Positions 1 to 11,824 of a DNA stretch of 64,000 nucleotides are shown here, in pieces. Made by a program: the position numbers and the translations under genes. Source of the stretch: Epiperipatus broadwayi. Lineage: Eukaryota > Onychophora > Udeonychophora > Euonychophora > Peripatidae. How positions within the stretch are numbered: the stretch's first letter is position 1; every line of letters starts with the position of its first letter. The DNA lies in the NCBI GenBank assembly GCA_028023455.1, contig JAQFVV010006355.1, forward strand, positions 560,001-624,000, in the 5' to 3' direction. Under the pieces are notes generated by a model. It was not told the origin of the DNA, made no database searches, and saw only the letters and a list, made by a program, of their open reading frames with translations.

Positions 1-569
1 GCTTGAAATGCAGTTTCTAACAAAAAAATCTATATATTTACATCAGATCTAACATTAAACAGACAAACTATAAAACCATTTACACTTAGGTGCCATGGGT
101 TTTATTTTAAATTTTTTTTATAGTACTTTGGTGATAAAATTTTTAATTGTTAAATGTTTACAAAATATTCCAAACCTGATTCTAGGTCTCTCATCCAGAA
201 ATTTTTAACATTAGAATATTATCAACTCTAGATTTTTATTGTTTTTCAACAGTGGATCTATATCTATGTCTAAACTTTCCAAAAATACAATAGGACATAT
301 GACCAACAATGTAAAAAAAATCCTCTTTTTTATCAGTATAAAATTGATTGAAAAAGAAAATGTACAATACACAATTTATCAGTCAAACAATCTATCTCTT
401 TTTTTAAGACTACTACATATGATGTCATCCTTTCACATAATCCTATCTCTTTAAGGTGAGAAACCTTCTATCAGGGACTTTATTGGATAGATAATTTAAA
501 ACTGCTTATTGCTATAACAAATTAAAAAAACAATGATATTTCAGTCGAAATATTTGCATTAAGATAAGT

Positions 570-664
570 TTTTTTTATGTGTCAAAGCAACAGCAGGGAA
601 GTGAACCCACAAACCTGGGACAACTGCTTCTAAGGCAGCTGTGCTGACCACTTGACCACCAATA
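570..664 (-). mobile_element. tRNA-derived SINE, diverged copy
   Basis: Read on the - strand, the unit has an A-box-like TGGTCAAGTGGTCA and a B-box-like GTGGGTTCACTTCC about 40 bases later. It then ends in a T-run on the + strand (an A tail on the - strand). Its 3' part (ATGTGTCAAAGCAACAGC on +) aligns with the SINE at 44395-44501 and with the fragment at 18787-18832, so the three are one family. Spacing and motifs are those of RNA polymerase III promoters in tRNA-derived SINEs. It is more diverged than the 44.4-kb copy and has no clear target duplication. Confidence 0.6.
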
Positions 665-1079
665 CTTGTTATAAGCAATACAGCCTTAATACAAAAAACA
701 TCTTTTATAATCTAAATGTGCTAAGTTGAGAATTTATAAAACTCTGGAAAAACTGGTAATAATCTAGAATATTTTCTCCTTGTTACATTAATAATGAATT
801 TTTTTTTAAAAAGTATAAACTAAGTTAAAACTTAGTTCAAATATAATGGCTTAAAGAGGACTGAATTGTATTATAATACTTAACAGACTACCAAATTTTT
901 AAGTAAGAAAAAAGATTAGCAATAAAAAAGTCTTTGTAGATACTACTTCTGCAGAATGTGTCAGATTAAATTTAAAACATTTAAAAGATTTGCATAAAAA
1001 AAGAATATCCCTCTCTTCAAAAACTATTCATAAACATTTTAGAATATTATACTCTATGAAAAAACTAGATTAAATAATT

Positions 1080-1760
1080 TGCCCTCGCTTAGACTTCTAC
1101 ATTGTTAAAAAAAATCAATTATTGCTCAGAAAGGGTTCATTCCCATAGACAAATGTGCAGAGCACAATTTCCTTTTATGAGCTTGGCTTGATTTTGCTAA
1201 TACATTTGAGTCAGAAATGTATCAGACTATAATCATGGCTCTGTGTTAGGCAGGAATGAGCAAAGCAGCCATATGAATTATACAAGCATTATACAAAGAC
1301 AATACTACTTCTATACTCAATGGACCCCACATGATTCTCCCAATTAAAATTTGTAATGGATTCAACAGGGCTATCCATTAAGCTCCATAGTTTTCAACCT
1401 GACACAGGAACCTATGCTCCAGGCCTTTGATTGCTAACATATAGGATATACCATTCATAGCTTTAAAGTAAAGACTCTATCCTGTGATAATCATTGATAA
1501 ATCTGCCTCCCTTTATGGGTTACTGAACACAGCAAGTATTGTTGCAAATGAAGCAAGATTCAGATTTAAAACATCAAAATGTCGTACAATTTATGAAAGT
1601 GGGTCCAAAAGAACATTTATCCCCATGGAAATTTATGATCCAACACACCACTCTCCCCTTGCTTACCAATAGCAATGACTTTTGATATCATGGGGTACAA
1701 GTTGGCCTACACATGGGTAATTCTGTGGAGGAGATACGCGAGAATATATCACAATTTTTT
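1080..1760 (+). pseudogene. Decayed R2-superclade non-LTR reverse transcriptase
   Basis: Conceptual translation, with frame changes and stops, gives a run of RT blocks in the right order: QKGFIPIDKCAEHNFLL, then AWLDFANTFES (the catalytic-Asp block), then IIQALYKDNTTSI, QEPMLQAFD, the thumb-side block DKSASLYGLLNTAS / ANEARFRFKTSKC / GSKRTFIP, and GVQVGLHMGNSVEEI near 1690-1740. This pattern is typical of R2/NeSL-type elements, with one long ORF and the RT in the middle. About 20 codons seem to be missing between HNFLL and AWLD. The YADD box has been lost (around 1475-1490 it reads roughly YPVI). A 62-codon open stretch at 1484-1672 is the best preserved part. The element is truncated at both ends; no restriction-like endonuclease or zinc finger region was seen. 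It is not functional. Confidence 0.75.
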
Positions 1761-3530
1761 TTTTGATAAAAATCACAATTTTGACTGCTTATTGTTGTAA
1801 TTCTCATCTAAATAATTTTTTACATTGACTTTCACCTTTCTTTATCCTAATCGTGTTAACATCTCATTATATTATATAACATTTAATCTCTATTATTTTT
1901 TATTCTTTTAATACAAAATATATTATTAGCATTTATTACGTCTCTTTATTAGTATATTGACCTAAGAATTTAGTATAATAATTAATTTATCATTTATTAA
2001 ATTTTTAATCAAATATCATTTACTTTGTTCTTAAAATTGTACTTTACTTAATTATCTTCTGAATAAAAAATATATTTACTTTTTTCTTTCCATATTTTTC
2101 AGTAATATAGTTTATTATTATAGCATTCCCAAATTTTTCTTTAGACTTAGGGATCACGTGGTGACTGCATTGTATCCGCCAATGCTGGAAAACAAGATTC
2201 AGATAGAAGTTGTTTTGTTTTTAAGACTTTCTAATAACTATTTTCAAGATAAAAATAATAATAATTAGATATTGTTGTTATTGTTTTTATTTCACACTCA
2301 GTTGCTCTGAAGTTTTAAATTGACAATTAAAATGTTAGTAATGAATTAAATAATTTTTTCCCCACTTAGAAACCATTAGCAGCTCTCTATTGTAAAAAAG
2401 TGAACGTCTTAAAAATTTGTCAGTAATGAAATCTATTATAGATAAAAATAATTGAATGTTTTATTGATCGGGAATTCGTAAGCAGTTTGAATTTCATAAG
2501 CGACCAAACTGGATCAGCAATCCTGTGTCTTAGTCACGCCCGGCATTCAATGTCGTACACTTGTATATTGACAAGTTACATTAAATCCTAACTACAGTCT
2601 GAAATAATAATTAATATTCACTCATTCAACAAAAGTCAATTGATAGAAAGGTGTCAAAAGTTTTTTATTGTGTGTGTATATATACAAATTATTATTATTA
2701 AAATACTGAAATCATTCTTCCACCATTATAAAAAAGTTTATCATCAAGATAAAAAATTCACAAAACTTTTTTTTCTAATTGCAAACCATTCTTATATTCT
2801 TGCAAACCTTTTTGCTCTTTTTATATTTACTTTAGAAGATCATATATTTTTAATTCAGATTTGGGAAACTACAGGAAGATTAATAATTTGCAAAATTGTA
2901 TTTCATTAACGTTTTTTAAATCATTTTAAACGACGAGTTAAAACATTTATTTAATTTAATGCTAATAAAATTTTAATAGAATAAATATACAATTTTATTT
3001 ATAATTTTTCAGAAATTTAAGTATATATGTTTTAAATAGTAAACGTTCTTTCAAAATCGTAAAATTTTAATTGTTTTAATAAAATAATAATAATTGAATA
3101 GCAGGGAGCTACTATGAAATTCAAGCACCGGAAGTAGCAGAACTGGGGCGCAATCTATGTACCTTGAGGTCCAGAGTCTGCCAATTTACTACTGCACTAA
3201 ACTATGCAAGGTGAAGTTTCAATGATGATTATATTTTAAAAGTTATGCTAGGCCGTTAATTTCTCCACATATGTAAAATGTCTATAAGGGTACTTCATAG
3301 ACAATTTGTAATAGAAACTCATTTAAAAGAATTTTTTTTAATTTTCTTATAAAGAAACTTCTAATTATTCTTAGACAACATCATATAATCTGTCTTTGTA
3401 AATTTTAACTTCTGTAATATTTGTCTGAAGGTTTGTGATGATGGTATATTTTTAGATGTCATATGTTGGACTATTTCCATCATCTATGAGTGAATGTTGA
3501 ATGCATAGAAAATTTTAAACTTTATTTAAA

Positions 3531-3651
3531 CTTTCCAAATACAAACAATTTGTTAGTAATAACACACAAATAGATAACACAGGTTAGTAACTACACAACT
3601 TGTATTGTCTATTTGTGTGTTATTACTAACAAGTTGTTTGTATTTGGAAAG
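3531..3651. repeat. Hairpin repeat with about 45-bp arms
   Basis: The arms 3531-3576 (starting CTTTCCAAATACAAACAA) and 3606-3651 (ending TTTGTATTTGGAAAG) are reverse complements with about two mismatches, separated by about 29 bases. A degenerate relative lies at 6866-7011, sharing TTGGACTATTTCCAT upstream and the TCCAAATAC...GTTAATAATAGCACAC core. It is a dispersed foldback family of unknown class. Confidence 0.75.
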
Positions 3652-4253
3652 CTAACTTCTGTAATTCTCAAATGATTAGTACATCTGCCTCCAAATCCAT
3701 GGTAAGAAGGTCTAATCTTGATGGAACTTGAAATTTTTGTCAGGACATAAAAAGCTTTGAAGATTTTTCTTTCAGGCAATCAATTTATAGCCTATCAAGA
3801 TGATCACCTAATATTGATAGAAAAATGGGTACTTATTTATTATTAATTTAATATTATAGACACTAGATTAATTCACAAATGATGAAATAAACATAAAAGC
3901 TGCAACAAAGGGATATCTTATAGGTGTTAAGCCTAAAGTTAATTTATATTTTTAGTCATTGAAAATAAAATGACTCTTTTAAATGTAATATATTAAAAAT
4001 TTTCAGGCTTTTCATATTTTTTTAAATAGTAATTTAATATTTATTGTTTACCTAAGTGTAATGTTTTTTATCTCTAAATAATGTTTTTAATGGCATTAAT
4101 ATTTTCAAAATAAAAGTGTTTATATTAAAAACATTGCATATGTGTGTACATTTGTGAGCATTTATTTGAATACTTGAGTGCATATAGAGTACTGAGAATG
4201 TATTGGGTGCATGTGTTTTAAATATTTTTAAGTCATATATATTTTAATTTTAG

Positions 4254-4447
4254 GGAGCATTTATTGCTTTACTTTCTAGCACAATTTTTATATTCTGGAT
4301 TGGAATGGGGACACTATATTTTCAACCACCAACAGATAAATTAAATGTAACAACTTCTGGCTGTGAATGGAATTCATCAGTTTCTGTTGATAATTTAACT
4401 TCAATATATATGCTGCCAGAGATTAATACTACTGTAACTTCTGATAG
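4254..4447 (+). CDS. SLC5-family sodium/solute symporter, gene 1, internal exon (late transmembrane helix and glycosylated loop)
   Basis: The exon is bounded by an AG acceptor (4252-4253, after a T-rich tract) and a GTAAAT donor at 4448. It encodes 64 codons plus two bases (phase 2). Residues 1-23 (GAFIALLSSTIF...) form a hydrophobic helix with the Gly-Ala start and the 'W-IG-G' pattern seen in late helices of SLC5A6/A8/A12-type transporters. After this comes a polar loop of about 40 residues with four N-glycosylation sequons (NVT, NSS, NLT, NTT) and one Cys, as expected for the outward-facing loop of this branch. Members couple Na+ to uptake of monocarboxylates, biotin/pantothenate or iodide at the plasma membrane; the substrate cannot be told from these exons. 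The preceding exons lie outside the window. Phase 2 joins exactly to the 16304 exon, recreating a Ser codon. Confidence 0.88.
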
Positions 4448-6865
4448 GTAAATTCATATTTTATTTATTATTACCATAAATGTAAATGGATATATTGTGA
4501 TGTAAACATGTTACCATCTATAGTTTTTTTGTAGGATTTAAATAATTAAATAAATAAAACAATTAAAGGTTATCTATTTAATATTAAAATTGTTATTGCT
4601 TTGAATGAATCTGGAATAAGTGATCCATTTATTTATTAAATTTAAAAAAATGAAATATTTTGTTTTAAAAGAAAGAGAGTCACGTGTTCACAAGTCAATA
4701 TTTAAACAAAGAAAAAGGACTTCATCTTGTGTCAGCATAGCTACAGAAATGATTTTAGCAAGAAGATGCATAATTTTCTCAGCTTAAAACTTTGTGTTTA
4801 TTTCACCTTACTTTTATAAATATATTCAGAACATATAGCAGAAAATATACATTGAGTAAAACAACAACATAGAGGAAAGGGCTGATTACAATAAAAATGA
4901 TATCACAAATACCATGCTCATTGTCATAGAGCTGAGATCATTGAATTTACCATGGATTGGAATATCAAGAGGAATAATAATTGGATATCAAATTGCTTAT
5001 AGATCCCTATGTTTGTATTTTTTCTAGCAAAAGAAGTACCAAAAGAAACATCATCGTGTAATGAAATATCAGCTGAAGTCATATATATATATTTGCAAAA
5101 CTGTGGTAACAGATGCTAATAAAAAAAATCTTTTAAATTAATGCTGTCAGATAAGTTTCACTTTTTAAAAAAAAGAAATGGTTAAAAAAAAACATAATGA
5201 TAACTTTTTATTATTAATTTTCATTAATCTAGTCTTATTTGGCATTTGATAATTTTAAACAATATGAGAAATATAATTTTTTAAAAAAAAAAAAAAAAGT
5301 AACAAGATTAAGTACTTTAATTACTTTGTTTCTTCATATTGTGAAAAGAACCTATCTTTGACACTTTTATGACTGTATGCTTTAATAATTTAAAATGTAT
5401 ATTATATCTATTAATTGAAATATTAAAAAGGGAAAGGTAAATTATAAAAATATATAATAGAACATTAGATCGCAGTTGGTAAATTAGATTTGTCATCTTT
5501 ATTTTTGCTCACAATGAGTTAATGCTTATTTTAATAAATTTATATTATTATTATTAACCTAAGTACTTTTATTTGTCTATTGCATCAATCATTATAAAAT
5601 TATTTTATTACACAATTTATTTTACAATTAAAATATTTCATTGAACATCACATAGTATACTTTATCATCAAATAAGTCATCATTTATTGAATTGTATCTT
5701 CTTTGCCAAGCAAGATACTCATTCTCTGGACCATTGGCACCTTACAAATTTATGAATCTATTGTAAATATAAATTTAAACTGTCATATAGCTATTTGTAT
5801 ATCAACATATTTATTTGCCTATTTTTAGTTATATATTTTAGTTGCCTAGATACAACATTTATATAATATATTTATGAGTGCCCAAATATTTAGTGCATAA
5901 GTGGAGAAAACTATTTGGTTCATGATATTCTTTATTATATGTGGATGGCCAATCTATGAGGCACTTGCAGGCCAGCTAGTCCTGCTCAGTTATAATATTT
6001 TTTTCTTATATTCATGGTTACCCAGTGAACCGCATACATTTTACCTAAACATGTTAGTACTCTTTTTAGTTTTTCTTTACATTTTGGGTCATCTAACAAG
6101 AAATATGGCAACAGAAAAAAACACAGCATGTTATGGAATTTTTTATCAAAAAAGAAGAGTACAATTCAACTATCTCTTGATAAATTTAAAAAGAAAACAC
6201 CAGCTACTAATCAATAAAGTATTACTTATTTATTGTATATTTATTGTTATTATCCGTACATCTATTATATTGCAATCATTAATCAGAACTTATATATACA
6301 GAACAATGATTTACATTTTTATATACCATTAACTTGTAACTTTTTAATATTATTATTTTTATTTTTAAAATGGTAATAAATTTATTTCTATTAATTTGAG
6401 ATGTCTTTGAATTACTTTTATTTTTAAAGAATTCTCTTCATCAATCATATAAAAACTTAACAAGCTTTTGGTTCATTTATCGTATGCAATCACAGCAATT
6501 AATTTCTCATACTGTAAGTCCTGCTTTAGAAAACATAAAATCTAAAATGTAATTATAAATAGAAGTAAAAGTCTATGCAAATTTAAAAATATTTTCAAAT
6601 AATTAACATGTCACTTTATTTATATAATCATAATAAGACTAATAAACCCAATGGAAAGTGTATTGAATTTTAAACTTTCTAAAAAATAAGTGAAGCAATT
6701 TACTTATAAATATTTTAACCATACACATTTTTTAATGAACCCAATAATTATATATCCTTATACATTTTTAATAATTTATAAATATTAATCTTTCATCTTA
6801 TTCTTATTTTTTGACTCATTTCTTTTGCATAAATTGTTTTATATTTTTAATATAATATATATATA

Positions 6866-7011
6866 TTCATTGTATTTATATATTGGACTATTTCCATTAT
6901 CTAATATAGGTATTAAATGTCTTTAGAAAAATTGAACTATATTTAAATATTCCAAATACGTTCAGCTGTTAATAATAGCACACTTTATATGTGTGTGTTA
7001 TTCTGCATTTG
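6866..7011. repeat. Degenerate relative of the 3.5-kb hairpin repeat
   Basis: It shares TTGGACTATTTCCAT, a similar A/T spacer, ATTCCAAATAC, GTTAATAATAGCACAC and a closing TGTGTGTTATT with the unit around 3467-3651. The long-stem pairing has been lost. Confidence 0.5.
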
Positions 7012-8240
7012 TATAACTTTTACATTTTTTAATAATCTAACTTATTTCTATCACTTTAATTATTTCATTAACAATGTAATAAAATTTAAGGTAATAAATT
7101 TTAAAAAAATGTAAAGGACTGCCTATATATGCTGATAAAATAAATATTTTCAAATAACTTTTTTTTTTTTTTACATTGCTCTATTTTTGTACATTTCAAC
7201 TTTCATACATGTTTCAGGAACCAATTGGGTACAAATGTCGAGGACCACCTGTAAATTATAATCAAGATATATAACTAGAAAATCTGCCTATTTGTCTGTG
7301 AAATATGCAAGTAATAAAAAACGTTGACAATAGCTTATCATTTAATGGCAACCTTTGGAAGAGTTTTCTGATATCTAAAAGATTTGATATGGTTATACAT
7401 ATATTTTAGGCACATTAATTGATTTATTACAAATGTATTTCTTGCCGGATAACATTTTTTTCATTAAGTATTATAATTATAAATAGTGTTACACCCATGA
7501 ATTAAATACCATATGTATGTATACCCAATTATTGAAACATTTAAGCTCAAAAATAAAACATTGTAATTAAGATATATAAATAGAAAGTCAAGTTATCATT
7601 TTTTGTCAATGTTCAAGTGATTCAAATTTCTATATTATTTGACAAACAAGGGTTGTCTGTGAAATGCATGTTCAATGAGTGAAGTTGGTCAAGGAATATT
7701 TACAATAGACAATAGCTCATAATTTAATAAGCTTTGATAGAGTCCATTGCAAATCTAAAAGATTTTATTGATTATGAACATGTACCACACATGTTAGTAA
7801 ATTATAAATATTACAAACAGAGTAATTGTACTATAAAATATTAATAACTGAGAATGTTTTCAATTCACTACTTTAGATTCTTTTTTTTTTTTCAATTTAG
7901 TAATTAATTACAGTCAGTCTGATATATCACATTAAAAAGCATGTGTAGCTATTAGTATTTTATAGGATTCTACTTTGTTTAACACATTGGTATATGTGGG
8001 TTTTGTTATTTATAGATTATATACTGAATTGAATATGTTTATTTATTTATATATATATATTAGATTCTCTGAAGACAATATGAAATGTGATCATCTTAAA
8101 TTATCTAAGATTTAAATCTATATCATTAAAACTATTGCATTTTGATCTAACATATATATATATAAAATAAATAAAATATCCGTTAATTAAAAACAATATT
8201 GTAATTATAATTGAAATAATATTTTAAACGGTTTATAAAC

Positions 8241-9190
8241 AATTACAAACAATCTTAAAATCTGCAGAAGTACTTTCGGTTACTTTCTAACCTGCCTCAA
8301 CTGCCATTAAATTCAAAAACCAAAAGCGGAAGCAAACGTCATCAATTCAAATTCCACGAATCTCGTATTTTAATGTTAGAAGCTTGTCGATTTATTAAAT
8401 GCGTTTTATTCCTGTTTATAAAAATTGCCTCTTTAATTTTTCTTTTACTATGGTTTCTCTCTTCATGAAGAATTTTCACATTTTCAAAATTAAATTTAAA
8501 TTTATATTTACATGTTTTTTCGTGATCAAAGAAAACTGAAGAAGATAATAAATCACCATTATTTTTATTTTTTACATGCTTATATAATAATTCATGTTCC
8601 TTCAATCTTTTCTCAATACTGCACCTAGATTCACCTATATATGATAGCATACAATCACAAAAAATTTGATATATGACATTACTTTTTTGCTTGAAAGGTA
8701 TGACATCCTTAGAATTATTGACTAATTTATTAATATTGTTTGGAACGTAAAATGAAACATTAAACACATTCTTATATAAATCCTTAAAAAATTTTACTTG
8801 TGGATTTGAAATAAATGGAATAGATATCCATTTTTTATTATTAATCTTCATTTCTTTTAAATTATCATAATTTTTTTTAAATTGACATAAAGCATTGTTT
8901 ATTTGTTCCATTTTATAACCGACATCAATCAATTCCTTGGCAAATATTTCAATATTTTTTAGTTTATCATTTTGGTAACAACATAATTTTTCATTCCAAA
9001 ACAAAAAAGATTTAAAACTTGCCATCTTATGCATCATTGGTACTTTTGATTTACAATTTATATATCCTCTTTTTTGCAGTGGCTTAATTATTAGTTTATA
9101 ATTTAATATACTCTTATCTCTTTTGATCATTAAATCTAAATAGTTAAACTTATTGTCCTGTTCTTTTTCAATAGTCCATTTCAATGTCAT
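8241..9190 (-). pseudogene. Penelope-like element, 5'-truncated: end of RT plus GIY-YIG endonuclease (left arm of inverted pair)
   Basis: A 282-codon open frame (9190 to 8342, - strand) covers the end of a PLE polyprotein. Residues about 17-60 (NYLDLMIKRDKS..., then GYINCKS...HKMASFKS) match the block just after the RT core ('FLDL' followed by the Lys/Ser/His-Lys block). Residues about 183-215 are a GIY-YIG nuclease start (VIYQIFCDCMLSYIGES, catalytic Arg in KRLKEH). The domain continues to NHSKRKIKEAIFINR, with the metal-binding Glu. The protein ends ...IRDSWNLN, followed by about 100 bases of 3' UTR to 8241. The RT catalytic core is missing because the copy stops abruptly at the head-to-head junction near 9190. 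The frame is open, so this copy is young, but it cannot encode a working RT. The start Met is only the first ATG after the truncation point. Confidence 0.9.
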
Positions 9191-9270
9191 ATATCAAATT
9201 TTTTATGATTGTATGCTATCATATATAGGTGAATCTAGGTGCAGTATTGAGAAAAGATTGAAGGATATAA
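9189..9270 (+). pseudogene. Penelope-like element, right arm, first piece (start of GIY-YIG domain)
   Basis: Encodes YQIFYDCMLSYIGES...KRLKD, the inverted counterpart of 8676-8595 on the - strand with very few changes. It begins at the junction with the left arm and is broken off at about 9270 by the 4.6-kb insertion. The copy resumes at 13844. A 67-codon open frame crossing this boundary (9153-9356) is a chance fusion into the inserted DNA. Confidence 0.88.
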
Positions 9271-9274
9271 GCGT
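9271..9274. repeat. Target-site duplication GCGT (left)
   Basis: GCGT (AGCGT if the element edge is moved by one base) occurs immediately before the left repeat and again at 13840-13843. Removing the insertion and one copy restores the PLE reading ...TATAAGCGTGTAAAAAA, as in the left PLE arm. Confidence 0.75.
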
Positions 9275-11291
9275 TATAACGATCGAAATGAAAGTGAAGA
9301 TCGAATCTAACCGCAAACTACGATATCTGCTCTACAGGCGCCATCTAGGCATTTAAACCTAGAAAAATTTATAGAGTAGGCAGATATGCGCTGTTAAGAT
9401 TCCACTTTATTTAAATATTCAGATCGTTAGCCCAAGTCACTAGCTCAGTGGAGACGCAGAGATAAAAATCTATATCTTAATTTATATCTTAAATATAAAT
9501 AAATAAAAGCCACTGCCAGAAATTTACACATAAAAATATTTATTTACGCACATATAAAATAACATTTAAATTTTGAGGAATAAATTCAACATTTTAGATT
9601 TTATATTAACTTTTAATTTTACATTTAACTAAGTTTCAATGAGTTTAATATTTTATTTAGATAGTCGAGTATGAATAGACTACCTAGATCTGCATTTGAA
9701 AAGAAAATATTCTTCCCTGATTTAACCTTAGGCAACAAATTTCGCAATCAAACCGGCGCCAATCCATCTGATACATTTATGTATTCAATGTAGCATGAAA
9801 ATACGACAACACAAAATACTATACTGTCAGGAATGTACATCTGATCAGTAAGTAGAATTAGAGAAGACATTGTCTCTCCACCAACAGGAATGTCACATCT
9901 GTTGGTGAGTGGAACAATAAACATAAAACTCCATAGGAATGGACTGCGGTCCTTTGCCGTCTTACAAACCCATCCATAGGCAAACAGAAGGTGTGTGGCA
10001 TATATATATAATCCTTCCCGTAGCGGATCTCATATTACATCTACAATTACACAAATATATCCAATCCATTGAACCAATTCAACTACGAAATGAATAACCT
10101 AAGATTACCCTCCCTTAATATAACTTTACAAAACTATATAGCCATTCATGCCCGACTTAAATTTAACATTTAAATACGTTCGCACAGATTATTTTTATAA
10201 ATTTGTTTTTAAAATGTTGAGTATAGATCAGCTGCACAGATTCCCCGGTCAAAAACATCCAAATTAAACACAATCGATCAAAATACAAAATCATCGATAA
10301 CGTCAATTGCAAAAGGGAATACACAAGGCCCCATAGCATTCATCGTAAGATGCCCGCATTAACATCATTGACCTATATATTCCAACCAAATGTGAAAACT
10401 CCAACATAATCAACCGCTAACGAATCTATGCAATGTCTATACCCAACCTAAATTTCATCATTTAAAATTTAAACAATAAATAATTTATACAATAAGAAAA
10501 AAAAAATGGAAATGATTTTTATCAATCGGAAAACATATAAAATTAAACATTATTAATTTGATTTTAAACTTAAAAAAGTCAGATAGAAGTTCATAAGCTT
10601 GAACGAAAGTTCTTAATTATTTTTAAATTTAGAGTTCATGTCAATATAGCTTACGGTAGAAGAGTCCAGGTTTCTGCTTTTAATTCCCGCGACGCCTCTG
10701 TTGGAAGATAATGTTCTGGAGATGGCAATAGCTGGTTCAAGGTATCACAGTCTTTTCATTTTTTTATAGAGAGTATGGTATGTGCGTCCTACCACACCTC
10801 TCAAACACAAAATGCTGAAACTTTTTTAGAAAAAACTGTATTTCCCTTTTTATATTATCCACACAGATTCAATCAACAAAATGTCACTAATCCATCACTT
10901 TCATTAGGGTCCGAGCCAAGGCTTAGTGCTTCCATTGGTCAAGCTAATTTCTCTTTATTTTCTTATCTATCTTTCATCAGATCATTTTAATTATACAAGA
11001 GCCCAAGGGCCAGTTTGGTTTTCGATAATTCATAAACAATCATTTCCATTTACAGATTACAATAATTAATACCTGTTTTTATTTTTAAATCTTGTACTTT
11101 TTTATAAAAAAGTACATTCAAATACTTATTTGTTTTTGTTTTTTAAAAATATTTTTAAAGTTTGGCCTCTGTGCGAATGTATATACGTTTAACAAACATT
11201 TTAATTTTAGCATTTAGTTTCTTACTTTTATTTGCGAACTTTTAAGTTTTTATTTTAAATTAATGTAACGACATATTTATATATCGTTACA
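9275..11291. repeat. 2.0-kb direct repeat, copy 1 (LTR-like)
   Basis: It starts TATAACGATCGAAATG and ends ATATATCGTTACA. Copy 2 (11825-13839) matches along the whole length with mostly single-base transitions and a 4-base indel; reading by eye gives roughly 97-98% identity. The ends are short inverted repeats (TATAACGAT against TGTAACGAT). The last 28 bases can fold on themselves (TGTAACGA...TCGTTACA). A 71-codon open frame occurs at the same place in both copies (10775-10990 and 13323-13538) but does not look conserved as protein. Confidence 0.85.
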
Positions 11292-11824
11292 TATCAATAA
11301 ACTTCCTCAAAAAACAAAAACATTAAAAAAAAAAAGAATTTACTTAGTGTTAGTAATTACGTTACACAAATTGATTATATATGAAAATTTCAAAAGGACA
11401 AAACTTTTTTTTTACAAGACAAAACAGTAATTACACACAAATATAATGATTAAAAAAAAAAGTTGACTGTTGATTTCCTATTACCAGCTAAATTTCTGCC
11501 CCCTCCCTTCCAAGTTTCATTTCTCCTACTTTTAACTATTACTTAGGCAAGTTGAATGATTAGATTTTAATTTAACAAGACTTTTTAAAAAAAAAAATTA
11601 TGATTTATATTTATTATTACGTTTTATTCCTCGCATTTATATTTACATATACACAATTTTTCTTACTGGCAGTACCTTTAAGACAAAATTCCAAGTATAA
11701 CCTTACGTTAATACAACAAATATATTTATACTAATTTCAGAAAAAATACTACGGGCATGATTCACTTTTAAAATTCTCAGGGCACTCGTGTTTATTAAAG
11801 ATCGGCCCAAGTTGGTTTGCCAGT
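11292..11824. other. Internal region between the 2-kb direct repeats
   Basis: 533 bases, AT-rich, with poly-A and poly-T runs and no usable open frame. The last 60 bases before the second repeat are less AT-rich (GGCACTCGTG, AGATCGGCCCAAG) but not purine-rich. Confidence 0.6.

Larger units (their letters stand above)
1..4253. other. Non-coding DNA upstream of the first visible exon
   Basis: No exon of the transporter gene could be recognised here. It is probably intron of gene 1, because the exon at 4254 begins in mid-protein. It contains a SINE (570-664), an R2-like remnant (1080-1760) and a hairpin repeat (3531-3651). Two less AT-rich patches (about 2151-2210 and 2467-2570) and one at 3102-3215 with a tRNA-like look on the - strand could be old SINE remnants, but no clear A and B boxes were found in them. 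Confidence 0.6.

Noticed and set aside
5901-6332. 143-codon open frame on + strand, hydrophobic
   Set aside because: It has no recognisable domain, no splice-signal context and composition typical of AT-rich DNA. Hydrophobic translations are expected from T-rich sequence. It may be the remains of a repeat, but nothing supports a gene.
9430-9470. TAGCTCAGTGG resembling a tRNA A box inside the 2-kb repeats
   Set aside because: No B box follows at tRNA spacing and no arms fold. Probably chance or a very old relic.
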